From Aquiluna sp. (GTDB taxonomy: Bacteria > Actinomycetota > Actinomycetes > Actinomycetales > Microbacteriaceae), in contig JAIOXN010000002.1 in assembly GCA_021741585.1 (NCBI GenBank), forward strand, positions 1 to 64,000: a stretch of DNA of 64,000 bases. Reading direction: 5' to 3'. Of the stretch, positions 19,312 through 30,500 are shown in pieces. A program made the translations under genes and the position numbers. Position 1 is the stretch's first letter. Each line of letters opens with the position of its first letter. Below the pieces are notes generated by a model that saw only the letters and a program-made list of their open reading frames with translations, ran no database searches and was not told the DNA's origin.

Positions 19312-20731
19312 CGTATTGGGCAAGTTCGGCTGCCAGGTCTCCCCGAACTAGCGCTCTGAGCTTTGTGCCATCTTCCACGTACTCCAGTGCCATTACCTTG
19401 CCCGAAAGGTGCACTCTAGAAACCAAGTCTCCTCGGTCATAAGGAATTACTCCAAAGAATTCAACATCAGGCCTCGGCAGCCTTGATGCAATCGTGTTCT
19501 CTAAATCCTCAAAGCCTGCGCCGGTGCGAGCCGAAACCAGAAGGCATCCTGGAACTAAACCTCTGAGTCGGACGATGTCTTCATCCGAACACAAATCAAC
19601 TTTGTTGAAAACAATCAACTCTTCAATGGCTGATCCATCGACCTCGGCTATGACCTCGTGCACAGTTCGAATCTGACCCATTGGGTCCGGATCAGTTGCA
19701 TCAACGATGTGCACGATTAGATCTGCGTGAGAGATCTCCTCAAGGGTCGATCGGAACGCCTCAACCAACTGGTGCGGAAGCGACCGGACAAAGCCGACTG
19801 TGTCGGCGATGGTGTAATCACGACCATCGGGAGTGTGGTGCCCCCTTACGGTCGGGTCCAGGGTTGCGAACAAAGCGTTTTCAACAAGGACTCCGGCCTT
19901 GGTTAGCCGGTTTAGAACTGAAGACTTCCCGGCATTCGTATAGCCAGCGATTGCAACCTGCGGAATAAGGGATTTGCTTCGTGCTGACCGCTTAGTGTCT
20001 CTGGCCATTTTCATGGCGGCGATCTCCTTGCGAAGCTTTGCCATTCTTGTATTGATTCGGCGGCGATCTAGTTCAATCTTAGTTTCACCAGGACCCCTGG
20101 AACCAATACCCACACCTCCGGCAGCCTGGCCACCAGCCTGGCGGGACATGGAGTCACCCCAACCGCGGAGGCGAGGTAGTAGGTATTCCATTTGGGCAAG
20201 CTCAACTTGAGCCTTACCCTCACGACTCTTGGCGTGCTGAGCAAAGATGTCAAGGATGATGGCTGTCCGATCAACAACCTTCACCTTCACAAGGTCTTCT
20301 AGGTTTCTACGTTGCGAAGGCGCGAGCTCGGCATTAGCAATTACGGTGTCAGCACCCAGCTCGGCAACTCGAAGCCTTAGCTCCTCTGCTTTGCCCTTGC
20401 CGAAATAACTAGCTGGATCTGGCATTGCCCTGCGCTGCAAGAGGCCATCCAAGACTTCCGCACCAGCGGTTTCTGCGAGCGCCGCAAGCTCACGAAGCGA
20501 GTTCTCTGCATCGGTGAGGGTGCCATTGCCCCAAACCCCAATTAGGACAACCTTTTCAAGTCGCAACTGCCGGTATTCAACATCCGAGATATCTTGTAAT
20601 TCTGTGGAAAGGCCGGCAACACGCCTCAGGGACTCACGCTCTTTTAGGTCGAGCTGATCCCCATCGTATTCATTTCTTGGGGCAGCATTACCCCTGCGTA
20701 AGATTCGCTCTAGCGTGGATTCTGGTTCCAT
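19298..20731 (-). CDS. hflX: GTPase HflX
   Basis: Ribosome-associated GTPase implicated in splitting stalled ribosomes. 477 aa. HflX N-terminal domain (about 60-255), then the G domain: P-loop GYTNAGKS at 263-270, DTVGF at 310-314, and NKVD near residue 380. Glycine-rich linker [21 protein letters not shown] near 200-220 is typical. ATG at 20731; a TAGGCT -10 (20741-20746) lies 9 nt upstream, so the 5' leader is almost absent. It is divergent from the methyltransferase with only 36 nt between the starts. Confidence 0.95.
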   Translation of the reverse strand: MEPESTLERILRRGNAAPRNEYDGDQLDLKERESLRRVAGLSTELQDISDVEYRQLRLEKVVLIGVWGNGTLTDAENSLRELAALAETAGAEVLDGLLQRRAMPDPASYFGKGKAEELRLRVAELGADTVIANAELAPSQRRNLEDLVKVKVVDRTAIILDIFAQHAKSREGKAQVELAQMEYLLPRLRGWGDSMSRQAGGQAAGGVGIGSRGPGETKIELDRRRINTRMAKLRKEIAAMKMARDTKRSARSKSLIPQVAIAGYTNAGKSSVLNRLTKAGVLVENALFATLDPTVRGHHTPDGRDYTIADTVGFVRSLPHQLVEAFRSTLEEISHADLIVHIVDATDPDPMGQIRTVHEVIAEVDGSAIEELIVFNKVDLCSDEDIVRLRGLVPGCLLVSARTGAGFEDLENTIASRLPRPDVEFFGVIPYDRGDLVSRVHLSGKVMALEYVEDGTKLRALVRGDLAAELAQYAKPL

Positions 20732-20740
20732 TGTGACTAA

Positions 20741-20761
20741 AGCCTATGCCTGTATTAGGTT
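20741..20761. promoter_or_regulatory. Back-to-back -10 elements of hflX and the methyltransferase gene
   Basis: Minus strand TAGGCT (20741-20746) serves hflX (9 nt before its ATG). Plus strand TAGGTT (20756-20761) lies exactly 6 nt before the ATG at 20768. The -35 region of each promoter would lie around or inside the opposite gene start, so the two cannot easily be occupied at once. Confidence 0.5.
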
Positions 20762-20767
20762 TACACC

Positions 20768-21391
20768 ATGTCCCAAGAGCACTATTTCAGCGCGGATCCT
20801 TCCGCCCCTAGCAAAACCTCAGAAGTGTTCTTCAAAGTTGGCGACAAGGAATTCAACCTTCAAGCCGCAAGCGGCACCTTTAGCGCAACAAAACTAGATC
20901 CTGGGACCAGAGTTCTACTGCAGCATTATGAACTATTTCCAGAATCGGGTGACGTGCTCGATCTTGGTTGTGGCTGGGGGGCAATTTCAATTTCGATTGC
21001 CGCCTTCTCCCCTGCAACTTTGGTCTGGGGCTTAGATGTAAATCAACGAAGTTTAAATCTGACTCAGGCAAACGCCAAGCGCCTGCAACTTGACAACGTG
21101 AAAGCAGTTCTGGCTAACGAAATTCCAGGTGACCAAAAGTTCGATGCCATCTGGTCTAACCCACCTATCCGGGTTGGCAAGGCAGTGCTACATGACTTGC
21201 TTTTGACATGGATCCCCAGATTGAATCGAGGTGGTGTCGGGATGTTTGTAGTGGCTAAGCAACTGGGCGCTGATTCACTACAGGCTTGGATGCAAGAACA
21301 GTTCCCCGAATTTGAAATTTCTCGGCTCTCAACCGACAAGGGATTCAGGGTGATTAGGGTAGTTAGCCCTGCCACACTCCCGAGTAAGTAA
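20768..21391 (+). CDS. RsmC-like class I methyltransferase
   Basis: 207-aa SAM-dependent methyltransferase of the MTS (small domain) type. SAM motif I DVLDLGCGWGA at 63-72; catalytic motif SNPPIRVG at 130-137, an NPP(Y/F)-type motif of N-methyltransferases acting on nucleic acid bases, as in RsmC/RlmG (guanine N2 in rRNA). It has a single domain, unlike E. coli RsmC, and this short type is common in actinobacteria. It probably has a leaderless mRNA. Its last 29 nt overlap the end of dapF. Exact target unknown. Confidence 0.85.
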   Translation: MSQEHYFSADPSAPSKTSEVFFKVGDKEFNLQAASGTFSATKLDPGTRVLLQHYELFPESGDVLDLGCGWGAISISIAAFSPATLVWGLDVNQRSLNLTQANAKRLQLDNVKAVLANEIPGDQKFDAIWSNPPIRVGKAVLHDLLLTWIPRLNRGGVGMFVVAKQLGADSLQAWMQEQFPEFEISRLSTDKGFRVIRVVSPATLPSK

Positions 21392-22232
21392 GTTCCGCCG
21401 GACCACTGATAGCAACATGCTCGCCATCCTCGGTGGGATACATCCGGACCCCGACTTCTCCGCCCGGAACCTTCACCTTCCAGAAGTTCTGGCCATTTCC
21501 GGCATAGTGCCGAATTGCAAGTGCAGCAGCAGCTACGCCTGTGCCACAGCTGAGAGTTTCACCCACTCCTCGCTCGTGCACGCGCATGCTCAAACCGGCA
21601 ACGCCCTGCTTGATAAGCGGTTCGTCAAGAACAACAAATTCAACGTTGGCTCCGTCCTTGGCAATTGGATCAAGCTCTGGGATCCTGGATAGCTCCAAAG
21701 AATCAAGCTCTTCCAGATTCGCTAGTGCCACAACAACATGTGGGTTTCCAAGGTTCAGGGATAATCCAGGACGGGCAACTCTGAGCCCGCCGGCATTTAC
21801 GAGAATCTCGCTCTCGCCAATCTTCCAACGACCCAAATCCACTGCAAAACCATTTACCGTTGCTGTTACGTCTTTGATTCCAGCCCTGGTTGCAATCGGC
21901 AGCGTGCTGCCATCGGTCAGATTCGCTAACCCTGTGTCCAATAGGTACTTGGCAAAGACCCGAATCCCGTTTCCACACATCTCAGCCTTCGAGCCATCCT
22001 GGTTGCGGTAATCCATGAACCACTCAGCAGCTGGCTCTTCTTCTAGAAGATGAGAGACTTCTTGGCTTTTTGCGGTTTTTGTCACAATCAGCATTCCATC
22101 AGCACCAATGCCGAAATGACGATCACACATTTTTGAAATCTCAGCATCACTAAGGTTTAGCTGGCCGATGTGGTCCTCGATGATCACAAAGTCATTGCCA
22201 GTGCCATTACCCTTGGTGAAATTTAAATTCAT
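21363..22232 (-). CDS. dapF: Diaminopimelate epimerase
   Basis: Converts LL- to meso-diaminopimelate for lysine and peptidoglycan. 289 aa. First catalytic Cys region AEMCGNGIRVFAKYL near residue 86, second GVGETLSCGTGVAAAAL near residue 230; both cysteines are present. The ATG overlaps the miaA stop as ATGA (4 nt). With dapA and dapB elsewhere in the window it supplies the DAP branch. Confidence 0.96.
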   Translation of the reverse strand: MNLNFTKGNGTGNDFVIIEDHIGQLNLSDAEISKMCDRHFGIGADGMLIVTKTAKSQEVSHLLEEEPAAEWFMDYRNQDGSKAEMCGNGIRVFAKYLLDTGLANLTDGSTLPIATRAGIKDVTATVNGFAVDLGRWKIGESEILVNAGGLRVARPGLSLNLGNPHVVVALANLEELDSLELSRIPELDPIAKDGANVEFVVLDEPLIKQGVAGLSMRVHERGVGETLSCGTGVAAAALAIRHYAGNGQNFWKVKVPGGEVGVRMYPTEDGEHVAISGPAELTYSGVWQG

Positions 22233-23146
22233 GAAGCAAGCCTAATTTGATTCAGTGCCTGCGGTAGCAACTCTTGACTACCGTCGAGCCACTTGATTCG
22301 CTTATCTCGGTTGAACCAGGACATTTGCCTTCTTGCGTAACGTTGGGTGAGAGAAATGGTCTCTGCCTTGGCCTCAGAGTCACTCAGAGTGCCATCTAGC
22401 TGCGCAAAAGCTTGGGAGTATCCGATTGCTCGAAATGCGGTTCTCGAGAGCTTGTGGGAGCCCTTGAGGCCCTCTGCTTCCTCAAGGAGTCCGGATTGCC
22501 ACATCAGTTCCACCCTGCTAGCAATTCGCTCTTTGAGAATCTGGCGATCGACCGAGATGCCAAGCGTTAGAGTCGGCCTCCAGTAGACCGGCTCTGGCAA
22601 TACCGAAGGATAGGACTCCCCCGTAATCTCAATGACTTCGAGAGCTCGTACAACCCGCCTTCTGTTTTCAGCCGGAATGATCTCAGCAGATTTCTCATCA
22701 AGGCTTCTAAGTAGCTCATGCATCGCAAGGTTTCCCTTGATTTGGGCCATTTCTTCATATTTTGCGCGCACAATCGCATCGGTTGGCGAGAAATCAAGAT
22801 TGTCTAACGCCGCAGAAATGTAAAACATGCTGCCGCCAACAAAAATTGGTGTGATGCCTTGTTCCAAAAGGCCTTGCGCCTTGGATCGCGCAAGAAATTG
22901 ATACTCAAGAGCAGTCATCTCCTGGTCAGGCCCAATAGCATCCAGCAAGTGGTGAACCACGCCTTCTCTTTCAGAAGTTGTTAGCTTCGCCGTCCCAATA
23001 TCCATGCCTCGATAAAGCTGCATTGCGTCGGCGTTTATTATCTCTGCGGGCTGTCCCTGGCTAAGGATTGCTTTCGCGATTTGAATGCCGAGACCCGATT
23101 TCCCAGATGCTGTTGGTCCGACAACTGCAAGGACGCTAAATGTCAC
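22229..23146 (-). CDS. miaA: tRNA dimethylallyltransferase
   Basis: Adds the isopentenyl group to A37 of UNN-reading tRNAs, the substrate later modified by MiaB. P-loop [13 protein letters not shown] at the N terminus; conserved [19 protein letters not shown] prefer GTG at 23146 ([11 protein letters not shown]..., 305 aa), which has an AGGG site and overlaps miaB by 11 nt. The frame is open to a TTG at 23170 that would add 8 residues and overlap more. Confidence 0.94.
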   Translation of the reverse strand: MTFSVLAVVGPTASGKSGLGIQIAKAILSQGQPAEIINADAMQLYRGMDIGTAKLTTSEREGVVHHLLDAIGPDQEMTALEYQFLARSKAQGLLEQGITPIFVGGSMFYISAALDNLDFSPTDAIVRAKYEEMAQIKGNLAMHELLRSLDEKSAEIIPAENRRRVVRALEVIEITGESYPSVLPEPVYWRPTLTLGISVDRQILKERIASRVELMWQSGLLEEAEGLKGSHKLSRTAFRAIGYSQAFAQLDGTLSDSEAKAETISLTQRYARRQMSWFNRDKRIKWLDGSQELLPQALNQIRLAS

Positions 23147-24605
23147 GCTTGGCCCTGATGGGGATGCCAAGTGTCACCTTGCCACTGCCTGGAATATCAA
23201 CGCCACAGCTCTCGGCCATGCGACGGTCATGAGCGTCCCCGCCAGGTGTCCTTCGAACTTTGTATAGCGAACCCTCACTTGCTTCAGCCAGAAGGTGGTA
23301 CGGGGCTGCCTGAGTAACGACAACCTCTACGACATCTCCAGGCCTTGGGATTTCGCCACCTTCTGGGATGTCAAAGTGAACCAGGCGGTTGTCTCTAGCT
23401 CGACCTGAAAGTCGATGAGTTGCGGCATCCTTGCGACCTTCGCCATTTGCCACCAAGACCTCGACCTGACGGCCAATTTGGGTTTGATTTTGTTCCCAGG
23501 CAACTTGATTCACGAGCGCGAGCAAGCGCTCATAACGCTCTTGAACTACTTCTTTCGGTAACTGATCAGGCAACTCAGCTGCAGGAGTCCCGGGCCTCTT
23601 GGAGTACTGGAAGGTGTAACAAATAGCGAACTTTGCTTTACGAACCATATCCATGGTCGCCTGGAAGTCTTCTTCGGTTTCTCCTGGGAATCCAACAATG
23701 ATGTCGGTCGAAATCGCCGCATCCGGCATTGCAGCGCGAACCCGATCGATGATTCCTAGGTATTTCTCGGATCGATAGCTGCGGCGCATTTCTTTGAGAA
23801 TTCGATCGGAACCAGATTGCAATGGCATATGCAATTGCGGCATGACGTTGTGAGTCAGGGCCATTGCCTCAATAACGTCATCAGTGAAGGCCGCAGGGTG
23901 AGGAGACGTGAAGCGTACGCGCTCTAGTCCTTCAATTTCACCGCAGGCTCGCAAGAGCTTGGCGAATGCGCCCTTATCCCCAAACTCAACCCCGTAAGTG
24001 TTGACGTTTTGACCGAGCAAGGTAACTTCGAGCGCGCCGTCCTGAACCAAAGCCTGAACCTCAGACAGAACATCGCCCGGGCGACGATCTTTTTCCTTAC
24101 CACGCAAAGACGGGACGATACAGAAAGTGCAAGTGTTGTTGCAACCTACAGAAATCGATACCCAACCTGCGTATGCAGAATCCCTCTTTGTTGGCAAAGT
24201 CGAAGGAAAAACTTCTAGCGATTCAAGAATTTCAACTTGAGCTTCGGCATTGTGCCTTGCTCGCTCCAAGAGGGTTGGTAGTGAACCCATGTTGTGAGTT
24301 CCGAACACTACGTCCACCCAGGGTGCTTTTTTGATGATGACGTCTTGGTCTTTTTGCGCCAGGCAACCGCCTACGGCAATCTGAAGATTTGGATTGGCTT
24401 CCTTTTTTGGCAGCATTGTGCCGAGGTTGCCATAAAGCTTGTTGTCTGCGTTTTCGCGGACTGCACAAGTGTTGAAGACGATTAGATCCGGTTCAGATTC
24501 CTCAGCTTTTAGATACCCTGCACTTTCAAGCAAGCCAGAAATGCGCTCACTATCGTGAACGTTCATTTGGCAGCCGTATGTGCGGACTTCGTATGTAAGG
24601 GACAT
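23136..24605 (-). CDS. miaB: tRNA-2-methylthio-N6-dimethylallyladenosine synthase
   Basis: Radical-SAM methylthiotransferase acting after MiaA on tRNA A37. 489 aa. MTTase domain with Cys12, Cys47 and Cys81 for one 4Fe-4S cluster; radical [11 protein letters not shown] with Cys155/159/162; a TRAM domain near 375-440. An actinobacteria-type C-terminal tail follows the TRAM domain. ATG at 24605 lies 10 nt after recX; TAAAAT (24613-24618) 7 nt upstream and AAGGGA both could drive expression. Confidence 0.96.
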   Translation of the reverse strand: MSLTYEVRTYGCQMNVHDSERISGLLESAGYLKAEESEPDLIVFNTCAVRENADNKLYGNLGTMLPKKEANPNLQIAVGGCLAQKDQDVIIKKAPWVDVVFGTHNMGSLPTLLERARHNAEAQVEILESLEVFPSTLPTKRDSAYAGWVSISVGCNNTCTFCIVPSLRGKEKDRRPGDVLSEVQALVQDGALEVTLLGQNVNTYGVEFGDKGAFAKLLRACGEIEGLERVRFTSPHPAAFTDDVIEAMALTHNVMPQLHMPLQSGSDRILKEMRRSYRSEKYLGIIDRVRAAMPDAAISTDIIVGFPGETEEDFQATMDMVRKAKFAICYTFQYSKRPGTPAAELPDQLPKEVVQERYERLLALVNQVAWEQNQTQIGRQVEVLVANGEGRKDAATHRLSGRARDNRLVHFDIPEGGEIPRPGDVVEVVVTQAAPYHLLAEASEGSLYKVRRTPGGDAHDRRMAESCGVDIPGSGKVTLGIPIRAKRDI

Positions 24606-24615
24606 TCCCTTGATT

Positions 24616-25104
24616 TTACCCCGCGGCTTGAGCTTTGCGAATCGCCTGGGAAATCACGGCAGAAGAAAAACCCCTACGCGCAAGGAATCCCGAGAGCCTG
24701 CGATAGCGAACATCGCTTTCAAGCTTGGCTAACTGCCCGTATCTCTTTAGGGCAAGGGCGTCGGCAAGGGACTGCTCTTTTTCAGAATCTAATTGCTCTA
24801 GAGCCATTGCCGCATGTTGCTCGCTAACTCCTTTGGTTCGAAGTTCCCTTGCAATAGCGGCCCGGGACTTTCCACCCGCGGCAATTCTCGAATTCACAAA
24901 GGCCCTTGCAAAGACAAGGTCATCTATGAGCTGCACCTCCACAAACCGCGCCAAAATGGGCTCAGCGATTTCAGGTGGAATCTCTCGTTTGATAAGAATC
25001 TGACGCAGTTGCTCTTCGGTCTTCATACTGCGGGCCAGTTGGTGCAAAAGCACGTTTCTGGCCCGCTTCTCAAGCCTTTCTGGGGAAAGCTCTTTAGCTT
25101 CCAT
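24616..25104 (-). CDS. recX: RecX family regulatory protein
   Basis: Modulator of RecA filaments. 162 aa, three-helix repeats throughout: [19 protein letters not shown], then [20 protein letters not shown], then [18 protein letters not shown]. It overlaps the recA 3' end by 11 nt, the standard recA-recX coupling. Confidence 0.93.
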   Translation of the reverse strand: MEAKELSPERLEKRARNVLLHQLARSMKTEEQLRQILIKREIPPEIAEPILARFVEVQLIDDLVFARAFVNSRIAAGGKSRAAIARELRTKGVSEQHAAMALEQLDSEKEQSLADALALKRYGQLAKLESDVRYRRLSGFLARRGFSSAVISQAIRKAQAAG

Positions 25105-26158
25105 TCGCAGCCTTGGCGACCGGTGCGGCCTCCTCGGCTGGCAAGTCTGCTACTGCGCGTGGCACGCCAATTCCGAGCTTGACCTTGATGCGGGACTCGA
25201 TGGTGTTGGCAACTTCTGGGTTGGTTTTTAGATACTGCCTAGAGTTTTCCTTACCCTGACCCAGCTGCTCGCCCTCGAAGGTGTACCAAGCGCCGGATTT
25301 CTTTACAACTTCCTGTTCAACACCGAAGTCGATCAAGCCACCTTCGCGGGAGATTCCCTCACCGAACATGATGTCGAATTCAGCCTGACGGAAAGGTGCG
25401 GCCACTTTGTTCTTTACTACCTTGACGCGGACTCGGTTTCCGACTGAGTCGGTTCCGTCCTTCAGCGTTTCAATGCGACGAATATCTAGTCGAACCGAAG
25501 CGTAGAACTTCAGTGCTTTTCCACCAGAGGTGGTCTCAGGTGAACCAAAGAACACACCGATCTTTTCACGAAGCTGGTTGATGAAAATTGCTGTGGTTCC
25601 GGTGTTGCTGATTGCCCCAGTTAGCTTTCTTAGCGCCTGTGACATCAGGCGAGCTTGGAGACCGACGTGTGAGTCGCCCATTTCACCTTCGATTTCCGCA
25701 CGCGGTACTAGTGCTGCAACGGAGTCGATGACAACGATGTCTACCGAGCCAGAACGAATCAACATGTCTGTAATTTCGAGCGCCTGCTCACCAGTATCTG
25801 GCTGAGAAACTAGAAGTGCATCGACGTCGACGCCTAGCTTTCTGGCATATTCAGGGTCAAGTGCGTGCTCGGCGTCGATGAAGGCGGCAATTCCGCCGGC
25901 AGCCTGAGCATTCGCAATAGCGTGCAGAGCGATGGTGGTCTTACCTGAGGACTCTGGACCGTAAACCTCAACGATTCGACCCTTTGGTAGCCCACCAATT
26001 CCTAGCGCAACATCCAACGCGATTGAACCGGTTGGAATAGCTTCGATTGGTGCGCGTTCTTCCGAGCCTAGGCGCATAACTGAGCCCTTGCCGAACTGAC
26101 GATCAATCTGGGCTAGAGCGGTCTCTAGGGCTTTTTCTCTATCTGCTGCACTTGGCAT
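25094..26158 (-). CDS. recA: Recombinase RecA
   Basis: DNA-strand exchange protein and LexA co-protease. The frame is open from 26347, but the genuine start is ATG at 26158 ([15 protein letters not shown]), giving 354 aa; the region before it holds the promoter and SOS box, and a GGAAGAGG site precedes this ATG. Walker [10 protein letters not shown], Walker B-type VIDSVAAL, and the conserved SMGK-like GKGSVMRLG are intact. No intein. Confidence 0.96.
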   Translation of the reverse strand: MPSAADREKALETALAQIDRQFGKGSVMRLGSEERAPIEAIPTGSIALDVALGIGGLPKGRIVEVYGPESSGKTTIALHAIANAQAAGGIAAFIDAEHALDPEYARKLGVDVDALLVSQPDTGEQALEITDMLIRSGSVDIVVIDSVAALVPRAEIEGEMGDSHVGLQARLMSQALRKLTGAISNTGTTAIFINQLREKIGVFFGSPETTSGGKALKFYASVRLDIRRIETLKDGTDSVGNRVRVKVVKNKVAAPFRQAEFDIMFGEGISREGGLIDFGVEQEVVKKSGAWYTFEGEQLGQGKENSRQYLKTNPEVANTIESRIKVKLGIGVPRAVADLPAEEAAPVAKAANGS

Positions 26159-26275
26159 TACTACCTCTTCCCGGGCTCTTGCCCTAACTGCCTTGAAGCT
26201 ACGCTCTCGGTCTGACATTTTCGACTTCAGAATCAAATCTGTGGAAAACTCGAAAACTCTTTGACTTGTTAGAAC

Positions 26276-26300
26276 ATTAGATGTTCGAACAAAGTTTCGA
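26276..26300 (-). promoter_or_regulatory. recA promoter region with LexA box
   Basis: TCGAACAAAGTTTCGA (26285-26300) is a 16-nt SOS box with one mismatch from TCGAAC-N4-GTTCGA. A TCTAAT -10 (minus strand, 26276-26281) lies directly after it, so LexA would sit between -35 and -10. The region 26159-26307 holds no gene. Confidence 0.75.
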
Positions 26301-26307
26301 ATGAAGT

Positions 26308-26535
26308 CTAGTCGGCGTGTCTTATTGTCTTGGGCAGTCCGTGCCAACGTTCCTTTGGAACGCCCTGGCTTGAGCAGATGGCTAGCCAGATGTCTTTAGG
26401 GTCTTCGCCTTGAGCAATCAGCTCTTTTGGGGTTTTATCAAACAGTTCCGTCAGCCGGGTATCGCTAATTAGAACCTGGGCGAATTCTTTACCAAACTCG
26501 TCTCTCACGAGTTCTTGAAATTGACTGAGCTTCAC
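26308..26535 (-). CDS. DUF3046 family protein
   Basis: 75-aa actinobacterial protein of unknown function, typically located just upstream of recA, as here. Conserved blocks are [20 protein letters not shown] and [19 protein letters not shown]. The GTG start (26535) overlaps the clgR stop TAG by one base. Predicted small soluble helical protein. Confidence 0.88.
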   Translation of the reverse strand: MKLSQFQELVRDEFGKEFAQVLISDTRLTELFDKTPKELIAQGEDPKDIWLAICSSQGVPKERWHGLPKTIRHAD

Positions 26536-26855
26536 TAGCGTGAAGGCGAATAAATCGCTGCCTCTGTCACAAAAGCGTCTGGAACAGTGTCCGGGATGTA
26601 GGTGTCGTCGACGTAAATACCTTCGATGAGAGCAACGCGATCACTTACCTCACGCATCACAACGCTAAGTGGAACCTCTAGAGCCTCGGCTACAGAAGCA
26701 AGAATCTCTGAAGAGACTTCCTTTTGACCGCGCTCAACCTCAGACAGGTAACCCAAAGCTACCGATGCCCTAGCTGCAACCTGACGCAAAGTCTGGCCAC
26801 GGTTTAGTCGGTGAGTGCGAAGCACATCACCAATCTCTTGTCTCAGAATTACCAA
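26535..26855 (-). CDS. clgR: ClgR-like XRE-family transcriptional regulator
   Basis: 106-aa protein with a Cro/CI helix-turn-helix (about 8-65: LRQVAARASVALGYLSEVERGQ) and a short acidic C-terminal tail. The position after cinA and before recA is that of ClgR, activator of clp protease genes in actinobacteria. The start is TTG at 26855, set by a perfect AGGAGG 5 nt upstream. A TAGGTT -10-like hexamer lies just upstream of the ribosome site. Confidence 0.85.
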   Translation of the reverse strand: MVILRQEIGDVLRTHRLNRGQTLRQVAARASVALGYLSEVERGQKEVSSEILASVAEALEVPLSVVMREVSDRVALIEGIYVDDTYIPDTVPDAFVTEAAIYSPSR

Positions 26856-26935
26856 TCGATCCTCCTGGCCAATAACCTATCGGTTTTGGCCGACATTTTC
26901 CTTTTTCATTGCTGAAAGTTTCCTGACTCTAAACC

Positions 26936-27421
26936 CTAGAGTGAGTGAATTTGTTCCCGCAGAGCGAGAATCGCAGCTTCTGCTGCGAGATTCCTGATGG
27001 CACTGCGATCACCCTGAAATTCACGTTCAAAAACCACGGTTCCAGCCCGGGACGAAATTGCTAAATAAACCAGCCCTGGTTGTTTCTCGCCCACTGAATC
27101 AGGGCCTGCAACACCTGTGGTAGATAACCCAATTACAGAATCCTCTGGTTTTCCATTTGCATTGGCTAGCTTGGTTCTCACGCCAGCAGCCATTTGTGCG
27201 GCCACCTCGGGGTCAACCGCGCCTTGTGACTCTAGAAGGTTTGGCGAAACACCCAGCAGTCGAGATTTAGTCGCATCCTGATAGGACACCACTCCCCCTA
27301 AGAACACTTCAGATGCTCCAGCTTCGGAAACAATCATCGATGAGAGCAATCCCCCGGTGAGCGATTCTGCCGTGGCCAAAAAGAGGCCTTTTGCAGACAA
27401 TAACTCAACCAGTGAGGTCAT
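26936..27421 (-). CDS. CinA-family nicotinamide-nucleotide amidohydrolase
   Basis: 161 aa, only the CinA C-terminal (PncC) domain: LSAKGLFLATAESLTGGLLSS with the catalytic-type AESLTGG, and GVAGPDSVGEKQPGLVY. PncC deamidates NMN in pyridine-nucleotide salvage. The N-terminal ADP-ribose pyrophosphatase-like domain of long CinA is absent, as is usual here. ATG overlaps the pgsA stop by 4 nt. Confidence 0.9.
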   Translation of the reverse strand: MTSLVELLSAKGLFLATAESLTGGLLSSMIVSEAGASEVFLGGVVSYQDATKSRLLGVSPNLLESQGAVDPEVAAQMAAGVRTKLANANGKPEDSVIGLSTTGVAGPDSVGEKQPGLVYLAISSRAGTVVFEREFQGDRSAIRNLAAEAAILALREQIHSL

Positions 27422-27966
27422 TTAGCCGGCCTCAGATAAGCCAGTCCAGTCCACCAGGTAAGACCAACCGTGAAAACGATCAGCGCCTGAGTCAAAATGC
27501 CCCAAAATGGCTGGAACCAGTCAAATGGGGCAAGCGCCATCGACACCGCGATAATTTGCATCACTGTCTTGAATTTGCCGCCGCCAGAAGCTGCAATTAC
27601 TCGCTTTTTGGCTACAACCAAACGGTAAACAGTGATGCCAAATTCACGCACCAAAATTGCAATTGTTGCCCACCATGGAACTGCGTCCTGAATGGACAGA
27701 ACAACCAAAGCGCCACTCAGAAGTGCTTTGTCTGCAATTGGGTCAAGGATCTTGCCCAGGTTGGTTATTAGGTTTCTGCGCCTCGCAATTGCACCGTCGA
27801 TGCCATCGGTGGAAGCGGCTAACACCAACAGAACCAGGGCGCTGAAGCGACCCCAAAAACTATCCCACTGATCCAAAATCAAGAACAGCACCAACGGCAC
27901 CATCAAAATACGCAACCCAGTTATTAGGTTCGGTGTCTGGCGATAGAAAAAGCCTCTAGTAGCCAT
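27418..27966 (-). CDS. pgsA: CDP-alcohol phosphatidyltransferase (PgsA-type)
   Basis: Membrane enzyme making phosphatidylglycerol phosphate from CDP-diacylglycerol. About 182 aa with four to six hydrophobic helices and the family motif [20 protein letters not shown] followed by LDPIADK (DG-x2-AR-x8-G-x3-D-x3-D). ATG at 27966 is chosen; two GTG codons directly upstream (27972, 27969) are alternatives. It overlaps the end of ftsK by about 11 nt. Confidence 0.92.
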   Translation of the reverse strand: MATRGFFYRQTPNLITGLRILMVPLVLFLILDQWDSFWGRFSALVLLVLAASTDGIDGAIARRRNLITNLGKILDPIADKALLSGALVVLSIQDAVPWWATIAILVREFGITVYRLVVAKKRVIAASGGGKFKTVMQIIAVSMALAPFDWFQPFWGILTQALIVFTVGLTWWTGLAYLRPAK

Positions 27967-30466
27967 CACCACGACCAGTCAGCCCCCAGGCATCCTCATC
28001 CGGTTCGTCATCCTGAATGCCGGTATCGCCCTCAAAAATGGCCGTTGTTTGGCCAGAGATTTTTGCAATAAATGCCGGCAAATCCTCCGGTTTCATCAGA
28101 ACATCTCTAGCCTTGGAGCCTTCGGATGGTCCAACTACTCCCCTGGATTCCAATAAATCCATAAGGCGCCCAGCCTTTGCAAATCCGACTCGCAGCTTTC
28201 GCTGCAACATCGAGGTTGAACCAAACTGTGAGTTCACAATCAGATCGGCCGCGGAAATCAGCAACTCTAGATCGTCACCAATCTCAGAATCAACTACCTT
28301 GCTTGAAACCACGGCACTTACGTCACTTCTGTACTCAGGCTCCATTTGAGCCTTAACGTGGGCCACGACTCGATGCAGCTCATCCTCTGAGACCCAGGCG
28401 CCTTGAACGCGGACTGGCTTATTTGAGCCCATGGGCGAGAACAATGCGTCACCTTGACCAACCAGCTTTTCCGCCCCAGGTTGATCCAAGATAACCCTGG
28501 AATCTGTAACAGACGAAACGGAGAATGCCAATCTGGAGGGGACGTTCGCCTTGATCAATCCGGTGACAACATCCACCGACGGACGCTGAGTGGCAAGCAC
28601 TAAGTGAATACCCGAGGCTCTTGCCAACTGGGTGATGCGGACGATTGAATCCTCAACATCTCGCGGCGCAACAATCATCAAGTCCGCCAACTCATCCACC
28701 ACAACTAATAGGTATGGATACGGCTGCAAATCTCGCTTGGATTCTTCCGGAAGTTTTACCTCACCTGCAACGATTGCACGGTTGAAGTCATCGATGTGCT
28801 TGAAGCCAAATGAAGCCAAGTCGTCGTAACGAGAATCCATCTCCTTCACGACCCACTGCAAAGCCTCTGCAGCCTTCTTAGGGTTGGTAATGATTGGGGT
28901 GACCAGATGGGGAACACCTTGGTATGCCGCAAGCTCTACTCGCTTAGGATCGATCAATACCATTCGCACTTCAGCAGGTTTTGAACGCATCAAAATCGAC
29001 GTGATCATGGAATTTACAAAGCTAGATTTTCCGGCACCGGTCGCACCAGCAACTAAGAGGTGAGGCATCTTGGCAAGGTTGGCAACTAGATATCCGCCCT
29101 CAACGTCTTTACCAACACCAATAGTTAACGGATGAGTGGAGGTGGCAGCGTTTTTAGATCGCAGTACGTCTCCTAAAGAGACGGTTTCACGATCTGTGTT
29201 TGGGATTTCAATGCCGATTGCTGACTTACCAGGAATCGGAGCCAAAATGCGAACCTCATTTGAGGCAACCGCATAAGAAATGTTGTTGGTTAGCCTAGTA
29301 ACGGCCTCAACCTTCACACCGGGGGCAAGCTCCACCTCATATCTTGAAACTGTGGGCCCTCTCAGGAATCCTGAAACCTTGGCATCAACATCAAATTCCC
29401 GGAACACATCGTTGATTGCAATCACAATCTGATCGTTCACGGCACTTCTAGCCTTCGGCGGCGTTCCTGGTGCAAGAAGTCCTAGACCAGGCAATGCATA
29501 TGGCTTGAGACTCTTAGCCTTTGGCTTTGGAGCCACGCTCTCTGCGACAACATCAATTGGTTCCGTGAGGCCCTCTTCTTCGCTCAGGAAGCCGAGCGTC
29601 TCGACCTCAGTCTCAACGGTTACCTCAGGATATGGATCCGCAAGTTCCTGCTCTACAAATTCATCGATATCTAAAACAACCGGGGAGTCAAACGCAGGCT
29701 CTGAATCTTTGTCTTTTTTCCACCAACTAGATTTCTTGCCATCAAATGCATCGGAGATCGCCTCTTGAGAATCCTTGATGCCAAATAGGAATCGATAGAA
29801 CTCTTTGAGCCTAGGCAGAATCTTGTTTGGGGCCGTCCCGGTCATTATCAAGACCGAAACTCCCGCCAAAACCAAGAGCATTGGGGCGGCACCCCAGACA
29901 GTCAAGATACTGAACAGCGGTCCACCGACTAACCAGCCGAACAAACCTCCAGCAGCCGCAATTCCTTCAGCACCGTCCGTGCTTGGAGATGGGTGACCTG
30001 TGAAGATGTGGAAGAAACCAGAAACCACACTCAAGAACAACCAAAAACCAACAGCGAACCTCGAAGAATCGCTTACTGAAGCCGGGTGACGAAACAGGTA
30101 GAACGAGTAAATAAAGAAAATAGCTGGCAACGCGAAAGACACCTGCCCAAAAAGCAGACCAAAAGTGTAGGTGTTTAGAAATGCTGCCCAGGGCTCATTG
30201 ATTAGGAACCACGCAAATAATGCACCCAACACCGATAACAAAAAGACAAAAAATGGCGCGCCGTCGCGCCGATCGGAGTCGGCTAATTTCTCCGTGCTAA
30301 ACGCGCGCACAAACTTACCCATGAGGTGCGCAGCGCCTAGGTACCCTTTACCAACAACACTCCAAAAACCCGGACCACTTCTGGTTTTTGCCGGGGTCGA
30401 AGAAGTTCTTGGACGCACGGGTTTTGAGCCACCAGGGCGTCTAGGTGGCGGAGTCTTTGAAGCCAT
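27956..30466 (-). CDS. ftsK: DNA translocase FtsK
   Basis: Septum-located motor that clears chromosome ends. 836 aa. A basic N-tail, four membrane helices (about 73-90, 101-120, 138-156, 176-209), an acidic linker (about 230-340), then the motor: Walker A GATGAGKS (474-481) and Walker [14 protein letters not shown] near 585. A C-terminal gamma winged-helix (about 760-825, [20 protein letters not shown]) reads KOPS. ATG at 30466 has TAGCTT 6 nt upstream, a leaderless signature. Confidence 0.96.
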   Translation of the reverse strand: MASKTPPPRRPGGSKPVRPRTSSTPAKTRSGPGFWSVVGKGYLGAAHLMGKFVRAFSTEKLADSDRRDGAPFFVFLLSVLGALFAWFLINEPWAAFLNTYTFGLLFGQVSFALPAIFFIYSFYLFRHPASVSDSSRFAVGFWLFLSVVSGFFHIFTGHPSPSTDGAEGIAAAGGLFGWLVGGPLFSILTVWGAAPMLLVLAGVSVLIMTGTAPNKILPRLKEFYRFLFGIKDSQEAISDAFDGKKSSWWKKDKDSEPAFDSPVVLDIDEFVEQELADPYPEVTVETEVETLGFLSEEEGLTEPIDVVAESVAPKPKAKSLKPYALPGLGLLAPGTPPKARSAVNDQIVIAINDVFREFDVDAKVSGFLRGPTVSRYEVELAPGVKVEAVTRLTNNISYAVASNEVRILAPIPGKSAIGIEIPNTDRETVSLGDVLRSKNAATSTHPLTIGVGKDVEGGYLVANLAKMPHLLVAGATGAGKSSFVNSMITSILMRSKPAEVRMVLIDPKRVELAAYQGVPHLVTPIITNPKKAAEALQWVVKEMDSRYDDLASFGFKHIDDFNRAIVAGEVKLPEESKRDLQPYPYLLVVVDELADLMIVAPRDVEDSIVRITQLARASGIHLVLATQRPSVDVVTGLIKANVPSRLAFSVSSVTDSRVILDQPGAEKLVGQGDALFSPMGSNKPVRVQGAWVSEDELHRVVAHVKAQMEPEYRSDVSAVVSSKVVDSEIGDDLELLISAADLIVNSQFGSTSMLQRKLRVGFAKAGRLMDLLESRGVVGPSEGSKARDVLMKPEDLPAFIAKISGQTTAIFEGDTGIQDDEPDEDAWGLTGRGDGY

Positions 30467-30472
30467 GCGACA

Positions 30473-30478
30473 AAGCTA
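30473..30478 (-). promoter_or_regulatory. ftsK -10, leaderless geometry
   Basis: TAGCTT, then six bases, then the ftsK ATG. It lies in the 34-nt gap after rnj. Confidence 0.5.
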
Positions 30479-30500
30479 GCAAGGGAAAGGGATTTTCCCG

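Noticed and set aside
26159-26347. N-terminal extension of RecA
   Set aside because: The extension has no similarity to RecA, covers the SOS box, and a good ribosome site precedes the internal ATG at 26158.
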